A stretch of 6,039 nucleotides of DNA from an uncultured Alphaproteobacteria bacterium. GTDB lineage: Bacteria; Pseudomonadota; Alphaproteobacteria; GCA-2731375. Location of the stretch: the NCBI GenBank assembly GCA_913049615.1, contig CAJWZI010000117.1, positions 1-6,039 on the forward strand, written 5' to 3'. This document shows, piece after piece, positions 4,584 to 6,039 of the stretch. The position numbers were made by a program, and so were the translations under genes. The stretch's first letter is position 1. Every line of letters begins with the position of its first letter. The notes under the pieces are model-generated. The model was not told where the DNA came from. It saw nothing but the letters and a program-made list of their open reading frames with translations, and searched no databases.

Positions 4584-6039
4584 GTACCGTGTCTCTAAAT
4601 AAAGGTCGGCCTCCCCGCGCCGTCGTGGGGAGCCAGGTGAGCCATGATGAGGAGATGTTTGGCGCAGCCTTTGACGGCAAAGTGTTGCGCCGCTTTTTCA
4701 CCTATGTCCGACCGTACAAGCATCGTATCTACATTGCCCTGTTTTCGGTTCTGGTCTTCACTGGCGCGCAACTGGCCATTCCCCTGGTGATCCGCTACGC
4801 CATTGACGAGGCTCTGATGGCGCAAGGAGGCAACGAGACAATTCTACAGTTAGCCATGGTCGCATTCGGAGTAATCATTCTGATTAACTATGGCGTTAGC
4901 TATACGCAGGATCTTTTGGTGGGCCTGACAGGAGAAAACGCAATTTTCGACCTGCGCAGAGCCATGTTCGTACATCTACAAAGCGTAGGTCTGTCCTTCA
5001 TGGATAAGACAGAAATTGGCCGCATGATGTCCCGCCTGCAGGGGGACGTGAATAGCCTTCAGGAATTTCTGGAGAACTCCATAACCGCAATCGGCGATTT
5101 GGTGCTGCTGGTGGGTATTGTCATCATCATGCTGGCGCTGGATTTCTGGCTCGGCCTACTTACTTTGTCCGTGGTACCCGTGCTGTTTTTCGTGCGTCTG
5201 GTCTGGCTCCCCCGTGCCCGCATCGCCTTCCGCACGGCTCGCGAGACCAATTCCTCTGCAAACGGCGCACTGGCCGAGGGTATACACGCGGTTCGTACCG
5301 TCCAGGGCCTGGGGCGGGAGGTGGTGAATTTTGATCTGTTTACGGAAAAGGCGGCGGAGAACCTGCGCAGCCATCTCCGCTCCGCTAAATTCGCGCAGGC
5401 CATGGTACCTATTGTAGATACCTTGACTGGCATCGCCATGGGCATAATTGTGGTGGTTGGCGGTACTTTGGTGCTCGACAATGCCCTGGACGTGGGCGTC
5501 ATGGTGGCGTTCTTGTTCTATGTGCAGCGATTTTTCGACCCTATTCGCAGCTTGACCCTCCAATACAGCGTCATGCAACGGGCCATGGCTTCGGGCCAGC
5601 GCATTTTCGAGGTGCTAGAAGTACCCATCGTCATCGCTGACAAACCCAAGGCCATCATTCCCGATCGTATAAAAGGTGAAATTTCCTTCGAGGGCGTCAC
5701 CTTCGGCTATGCCCGCAACCAGATCGTGTTGAAGGATATTACCTTCAACGTTAGACCGGGCGAAACCGTGGCCCTCGTGGGACCCACCGGATCCGGCAAG
5801 ACATCCATCACTGCGCTGTTACATCGATTTTATGAGGTAGGGGAAGGCTCCATTAAAATCGACGGTGTCGACCTGCGCGACCATGCCAAGGCCGCGTTGG
5901 GGCGTCATATTGCCATGGTGCTGCAGGACCCATTCCTGTTTACGGGTACCATTCTGGAGAATATCCGATACCGAACCTCATCGGCCAGTCGGGCCGACGT
6001 GGAACGGGCCGCAACCGTCGTCGGTGCCCACGATTTCAT
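4580..6039 (+). CDS. ABC exporter half-transporter, subunit 2 (cut by the right window edge)
   Basis: 486 codons are visible, with no stop before the edge. The start ATG overlaps the stop of subunit 1 as ATGA. The layout is again six membrane helices (near 48-70, 88-108, 168-187, 190-210, 282-299 and 305-322) followed by an ATPase domain. Conserved cytoplasmic segments are EIGRMMSRLQGDVNSLQEFL (145-164) and AVRTVQGLGRE (237-247). ATPase motifs present are A-loop Y377, Walker A GPTGSGKT at 401-408 and Q-loop Q449 (VLQDPFLF). Signature, Walker B and switch His should follow beyond the edge. Both subunits share a basic, Pro-containing N-terminal patch (GRPKGA in subunit 1, GRPPRA here at 9-14), suggesting a shared cytoplasmic element. 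It should pair with subunit 1 as a heterodimer in the inner membrane and probably supplies the catalytically competent Walker B. That residue is not visible here. Confidence 0.92.
   Translation, partial: MSTVSLNKGRPPRAVVGSQVSHDEEMFGAAFDGKVLRRFFTYVRPYKHRIYIALFSVLVFTGAQLAIPLVIRYAIDEALMAQGGNETILQLAMVAFGVIILINYGVSYTQDLLVGLTGENAIFDLRRAMFVHLQSVGLSFMDKTEIGRMMSRLQGDVNSLQEFLENSITAIGDLVLLVGIVIIMLALDFWLGLLTLSVVPVLFFVRLVWLPRARIAFRTARETNSSANGALAEGIHAVRTVQGLGREVVNFDLFTEKAAENLRSHLRSAKFAQAMVPIVDTLTGIAMGIIVVVGGTLVLDNALDVGVMVAFLFYVQRFFDPIRSLTLQYSVMQRAMASGQRIFEVLEVPIVIADKPKAIIPDRIKGEISFEGVTFGYARNQIVLKDITFNVRPGETVALVGPTGSGKTSITALLHRFYEVGEGSIKIDGVDLRDHAKAALGRHIAMVLQDPFLFTGTILENIRYRTSSASRADVERAATVVGAHDF

Noticed and set aside
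4595..5700. Open frames of 60-147 codons on both strands within ABC subunit 2
   Set aside because: The subunit 2 frame is open and homologous throughout; these are antisense or shifted shadows.
1..6039. CRISPR array, tRNA, rRNA, insertion sequence, phage or toxin-antitoxin genes
   Set aside because: I looked on both strands for repeat arrays, tRNA-like cloverleaves, transposase motifs and small paired genes and saw none.

Overview
The window is bacterial. It is moderately GC-rich, has tightly packed genes with Shine-Dalgarno sites, and contains no RNA genes, CRISPR array or mobile element that I can recognise. The protein families and codon choice suggest a proteobacterium, most likely an alphaproteobacterium. 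This is an inference from style, not from a marker gene.

Layout. (1) Positions 1-461, minus strand: the N-terminal third or so of an amidohydrolase-superfamily metal hydrolase, cut by the left window edge. (2) Positions 462-595: a divergent intergenic region with a 6+6 bp inverted repeat, CTTGAC-N12-GTCAAG. (3) Positions 596-2408, plus strand: a three-gene run of a small cupin, an NTF2/SnoaL-like protein and an FMN-dependent alpha-hydroxy-acid oxidase/dehydrogenase. The gaps are only 10 and 3 nt, so this is very likely one operon. (4) Positions 2409-2693: a 285-nt spacer with an imperfect hairpin just after the oxidase gene, two small palindromes and no convincing gene. (5) Positions 2694-6039, plus strand: two half-size ABC exporter genes joined by a 4-nt ATGA overlap. 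The second is cut by the right window edge.

How the parts may work together. The hydrolase, cupin, NTF2-like protein and flavoenzyme look like a small-molecule catabolic or modification cassette built around a shared divergent promoter region. The substrate cannot be read from the sequence. The two ABC proteins almost certainly form one heterodimeric type IV exporter. The first subunit has Asp (D545) where the catalytic Walker B Glu should be, the hallmark of the degenerate ATP site in exporters such as TM287/288 and BmrCD. Whether the exporter serves the catabolic cassette is unknown, and the spacer with its hairpin argues for separate transcription.

Nothing here amounts to a clearly new biological system. 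The points most worth a second look are the cupin/NTF2/flavoenzyme cassette of unknown substrate, the asymmetric ATP sites of the exporter, and the dyad in the divergent promoter region.
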